Below the pieces are notes generated by a model. It had not been told where the DNA came from and searched no databases. It was given only the letters and a program-made list of their open reading frames with translations. 64,000 nt of DNA, taken from assembly GCA_963675655.1 (NCBI GenBank), contig OY776489.1:1178001-1242000 (forward strand), in the 5' to 3' direction. This DNA is from CAXXOK01 sp963675655 (GTDB taxonomy: Bacteria > Bacillota > Clostridia > Christensenellales > Aristaeellaceae). Of the stretch, positions 61,113-64,000 are shown piece after piece. A program made the position numbers and the translations under genes. Each line of letters begins with the position of its first letter. The stretch's first letter is position 1.

Positions 61113-64000
61113 TTAGCGCGTTGCCCCCTGCCCCAGTGACAGTGAATACAGCGTTGCCGAAGCAACCGGCAGCCCCGTTGCCTCGTTAAGTGCACGGCGG
61201 TACAGCTCAATCTGCGTGCCATATAGCGGCCACAGCGCTTCCGCCGTTTGCACCCGGTCGGTTTTATAATCCACCAGCACCCAGCGCCCCGCCTGTTGGT
61301 AGCACAGGTCGATCACGCCCTGCACAATCAAGCCGCCTTGTTCGGGCAAACGCAGGTTAAAGTTCCACTCCCGGCGCACCACATCGGCCGCCAGCGCGCC
61401 CTGCCCCGTAGGACTTTGCAAAAACCGGACGATGGCGTCCGCCTCGACCCACGCGCATTCCTCCGGGGTTAGCAGCCTGCGCGCTTCCAGATCGCTTAGC
61501 TGGCGCAGCACTTCCGCCCGCAGCACCGGTGCGTCCTTTACGGGCAGCGCATGGAGCGCGGCAAAGCCTAGCAGTGACAGCGCCTTATGGGTTGCCACGC
61601 CGCGCATCAACCCCGTTTGCTGTACAGGCGGCTGCAGGAAAGCCGGCAGCTGCGGTAACTCACCCATCAGCTTAGGGCGCGCCAAATCCAACGGCAGCCG
61701 CTTAAGCTCCACCGTTTCCGTTTGCGCGGGATCGTCTGCGTCCGGCTCGGTCAGCCATGGCAGGGCAGCTTCCACCGCCTGCTGTGCGCGGGCAAGCGCG
61801 GTAACGCCGGTTTTCCATGGATGGTGCGCAAATTGGAACGCCGGAGCGACCGGATCACGCGGGGGCGCAAGCGCGGCATCCGCTTCAGCCGGCTGCGGCA
61901 GCGCTGCCAACTCCCCTTCACCGCTGCGGCGCACTTCTGCCGCCAGCGCCTCCAGCCGCAGCTTGCGTTTTTGCAAATCGTCCAAACTGCCGCTGCCACG
62001 CGCATGTTGCAGGGCGGCGGCGACCTCTTGTTCGTCATTGTGGAAAACCACCCGCCAAACGCCGCTTTTTTGTGGAAAACTTGTGGGTTGTGAGGATAAT
62101 GCCCCTTCCATCCCGTTTATCCTCATGGCATTGTCTAAAACTCCCGTTGCTTCCCCCGACCCGTTATCTTCTGCAAAAGCATCGCTGCTGTCTACGCACT
62201 GGCAGACCCAGTTTAGCATACTGCCCGCGCCGAACACATCGTATGCCGATCCCGCATCCGTCTGTGGACTTTGGCGCACCAGCCCCTGCGGCGAAATTTT
62301 TTCATCGCAGCCCAGCAGCACCAGCTCGTCCCGCGCACGCGTCATGGCGACATACAGCAGCCGCGCACGCTCCGCCTTTTCCTCGGCCTGCGTGCGCATG
62401 GCGATAGCGGATTTGAGCAGCGTGTCGTCAGTCGTGCGGGCTTCTTCATTAATATAGGGCAGCGCCATACCCAGACGCGGGTGCATCAGCACCTGTGCGC
62501 GCGGGCGGCGGTTGAAACCATTTTCCAGCCCCATTACGAAAACGATGGGAAATTCCAGCCCCTTGGATTTGTGTATGGTCATCACACGCACCACATCTTC
62601 AAACGGGCTGAGCACAGTGGGGCTTTCGCCGCTGCGCACACCGCTTTGCGATTGCATACTGGTTATGAAATCATATAGATCTCCACCCCGCCGCAGCACA
62701 TGATCGCCCGCCTTTTGGCAGAGCATACGCAGGTTGGCCTGCCTCAGCTGCCCGCCCGGTTGGCACCCGTAAAAGGCGTACAGCCCGGAACGGTTCAGCC
62801 AGCCCCACAGGTACGCATCCAGCGGAGATTCGGTTAGCAAAAACCGCTCGCGCGCCAGCATGGCAAGTGCCTGCCCGCAGCGTTTTCCAAGCGTATCCTC
62901 CTGCGTTTCGGCAACGCTTTGCAGAGCCGAGAGGAACGAACCGCTCTCGTGCCGCAGGCGTATGGCCGCCAGCTCCCGCTCGTCCATGCCGACAGTCGGG
63001 CCGCGCAGGCACGCCAGCAGCGAAAGATCGTCCGCCAGATTATCCATCAGGCGCAGGTGATTCATCGCTTGGGCAATCTCCTCGGTATCCATGGCGTCGC
63101 CCCGGTCCTCGCAGTACACGGGAATCCCCATTTCGCTCAAGGTACGCTCCAGTATATCGGCAACGCCCTTCATCTTCGGGCCTAAAATGGCAATGTCGCG
63201 GTATTGCACAGTTCCGGCTGGGTTTCCCTCCCGGTCCAAAAGCGGCTGCCCCACACGCTTTTTAATTTCCCTGCCCAGCGCATAGGCTTGCAGCTTGACC
63301 CTATCGCCCGCACGCACAGCTTGGGTAAACAGGTGCAGCGACATCGGCGCATCACCCGCGCTTAGCAAACCGGGGTTGAGCCGCGCTTCCTGATCGTATG
63401 CGATTTCGGTCACTTCTTTTTGCATTACATGGGTAAACACACGGTTTACTGCCGCAAGCACCTTTTCGCGGGAGCGAAAATTCGCGTTTAAGGTAATGCG
63501 CCGCTGTGGTGCATCCTCCCGGGGGGAAAACGCCTGCGCCTTGTCCATAAACAACGTGGGGTCGGCCTGCCGGAAACGGTAGATGCTCTGTTTCACATCG
63601 CCCACGTAAAAGTAGTATTGCGCCACGGGCGATGTTTCACGTGAAACATTCTGCCGAAGCGCGTTTAAAATTGCCTCTTGCACGCCGCTGATGTCCTGAT
63701 ACTCATCCACAAACACAGCATCGTAACGCGCGGCGATGGTTTGGCGAATTTCTTCGGTCTTGAGTATCTTTAGCGTCATATGCTCAAGATCCGAAAAATC
63801 GATGAGATTCTTCTCCCGCTTATAGGCCGCGTACTGCTCCATCAAATCTGCCATCGTATCGCGCAGGGCGCGCAGGGAAGGCTGCATGGCATTCAGGCGG
63901 CCGATCGCCGCTTCAGCATCGGCCGGCAGCTGGCCTTCCACCTTGTTTATCAGCTTTTTCATCGCTTCCCGGTTCTCTTTATACCGGTCGCGCAGGTCGG
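61113..64000 (-). CDS. addA: ATP-dependent helicase/nuclease subunit AddA (5' part beyond the window)
   Basis: 962 codons are visible; the frame stays open through the right edge (LRDRYKENREAMKKL), so the N-terminal part with Walker A is missing. Helicase motifs include the DEYQD box in AVFVDEYQDISGVQE, VGDVKQSIYRFRQADP (motif III), VMTIHKSKGLEFPIVFVMG (motif V) and LLYVAMTRARDEL (motif VI). The C-terminal RecB-like nuclease has GVIDLCYQ and LVDYKTDRV. AddAB processes double-strand ends for RecA. addB, usually upstream, lies outside. A low-complexity stretch around SGEGELAALPQPAEADAAL lies between helicase and nuclease. Confidence 0.94.
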   Translation of the reverse strand, partial: DLRDRYKENREAMKKLINKVEGQLPADAEAAIGRLNAMQPSLRALRDTMADLMEQYAAYKREKNLIDFSDLEHMTLKILKTEEIRQTIAARYDAVFVDEYQDISGVQEAILNALRQNVSRETSPVAQYYFYVGDVKQSIYRFRQADPTLFMDKAQAFSPREDAPQRRITLNANFRSREKVLAAVNRVFTHVMQKEVTEIAYDQEARLNPGLLSAGDAPMSLHLFTQAVRAGDRVKLQAYALGREIKKRVGQPLLDREGNPAGTVQYRDIAILGPKMKGVADILERTLSEMGIPVYCEDRGDAMDTEEIAQAMNHLRLMDNLADDLSLLACLRGPTVGMDERELAAIRLRHESGSFLSALQSVAETQEDTLGKRCGQALAMLARERFLLTESPLDAYLWGWLNRSGLYAFYGCQPGGQLRQANLRMLCQKAGDHVLRRGGDLYDFITSMQSQSGVRSGESPTVLSPFEDVVRVMTIHKSKGLEFPIVFVMGLENGFNRRPRAQVLMHPRLGMALPYINEEARTTDDTLLKSAIAMRTQAEEKAERARLLYVAMTRARDELVLLGCDEKISPQGLVRQSPQTDAGSAYDVFGAGSMLNWVCQCVDSSDAFAEDNGSGEATGVLDNAMRINGMEGALSSQPTSFPQKSGVWRVVFHNDEQEVAAALQHARGSGSLDDLQKRKLRLEALAAEVRRSGEGELAALPQPAEADAALAPPRDPVAPAFQFAHHPWKTGVTALARAQQAVEAALPWLTEPDADDPAQTETVELKRLPLDLARPKLMGELPQLPAFLQPPVQQTGLMRGVATHKALSLLGFAALHALPVKDAPVLRAEVLRQLSDLEARRLLTPEECAWVEADAIVRFLQSPTGQGALAADVVRREWNFNLRLPEQGGLIVQGVIDLCYQQAGRWVLVDYKTDRVQTAEALWPLYGTQIELYRRALNEATGLPVASATLYSLSLGQGATR

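Noticed and set aside
61432..62457. A 341-codon plus-strand frame
   Set aside because: It is antisense to addA, with the low-complexity Ser/Ala composition typical of shadow frames in G+C-rich DNA.

Overview
The window looks like chromosome from an uncultured gut-type clostridial bacterium (Bacillota, Clostridia). The evidence is the canonical Firmicute order ylxM-ffh-rpsP-khpA-rimM-trmD, Gram-positive Shine-Dalgarno sequences and sigma-A-like promoters, a gyrB/gyrA pair, AddA-type recombination nuclease, a stressosome, and cell-wall proteins with SH3b, peptidoglycan-binding and LTA-synthase-like domains. Most of it is fairly G+C-rich. A clearly A+T-rich island lies at about 16.65-18.75 kb and holds a reverse transcriptase. 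No rRNA, plasmid origin, CRISPR array or recognisable transposase is visible.

Layout. 1-5.2 kb: the start and most of a giant surface protein on the minus strand (signal peptide, about ten MucBP-like 74-residue repeats, six SH3b modules, transmembrane segment), running off the left edge. 5.4-9.2 kb: NUDIX hydrolase, a 50-residue membrane protein, an acetyltransferase, a TPR-like lipoprotein and two flavodoxin-fold oxidoreductases. 9.2-10.4 kb: hairpin-rich extragenic repeats. 10.4-16.0 kb: gyrA and gyrB, separated by a 0.9-kb repeat-bearing spacer. 16.5-18.5 kb: tRNA-Leu(GAG) and the island with an Abi/UG-like reverse transcriptase. 18.9-21.1 kb: a diguanylate cyclase and a DUF89 phosphatase. 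21.6-28.3 kb: an operon with RsbR, RsbS, RsbT, RsbX, a hybrid histidine kinase and an HD-GYP response regulator. 28.5-36.5 kb: a DUF998 membrane protein, a repeat array, a PHP hydrolase and a MoxR-DUF58-transglutaminase operon. 37.1-41.5 kb: the SRP/ribosome-maturation block. 42.4-49.7 kb: housekeeping genes (2H phosphoesterase, membrane proteins, SurE, RpiR regulator, BaiN-like flavoprotein, exonuclease, nucleoside kinase). 49.7-55.3 kb: a cell-envelope glycan operon with UDP-galactopyranose mutase and an LTA-synthase-like enzyme. 55.3-56.5 kb: a second copy of the extragenic repeat families. 56.5-64 kb: an AraC regulator, a secreted serine hydrolase, a peptidoglycan-binding lipoprotein and the C-terminal part of AddA.

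How the parts may work together. The stressosome module has no sigma-B or RsbU beside it. It is joined head to tail with a hybrid kinase and a c-di-GMP phosphodiesterase-type regulator, which suggests that stress input is turned into second-messenger output; a diguanylate cyclase lies 1.7 kb upstream. The hybrid kinase begins with what looks like a degenerate RsbT-type ATPase fold.

The most promising candidates for something undescribed are the reverse transcriptase island beside tRNA-Leu, the stressosome-kinase-HD-GYP pathway, and a set of structured extragenic repeats. Arrays of four repeat families sit between convergent genes, and two of those families occur at two loci 46 kb apart.
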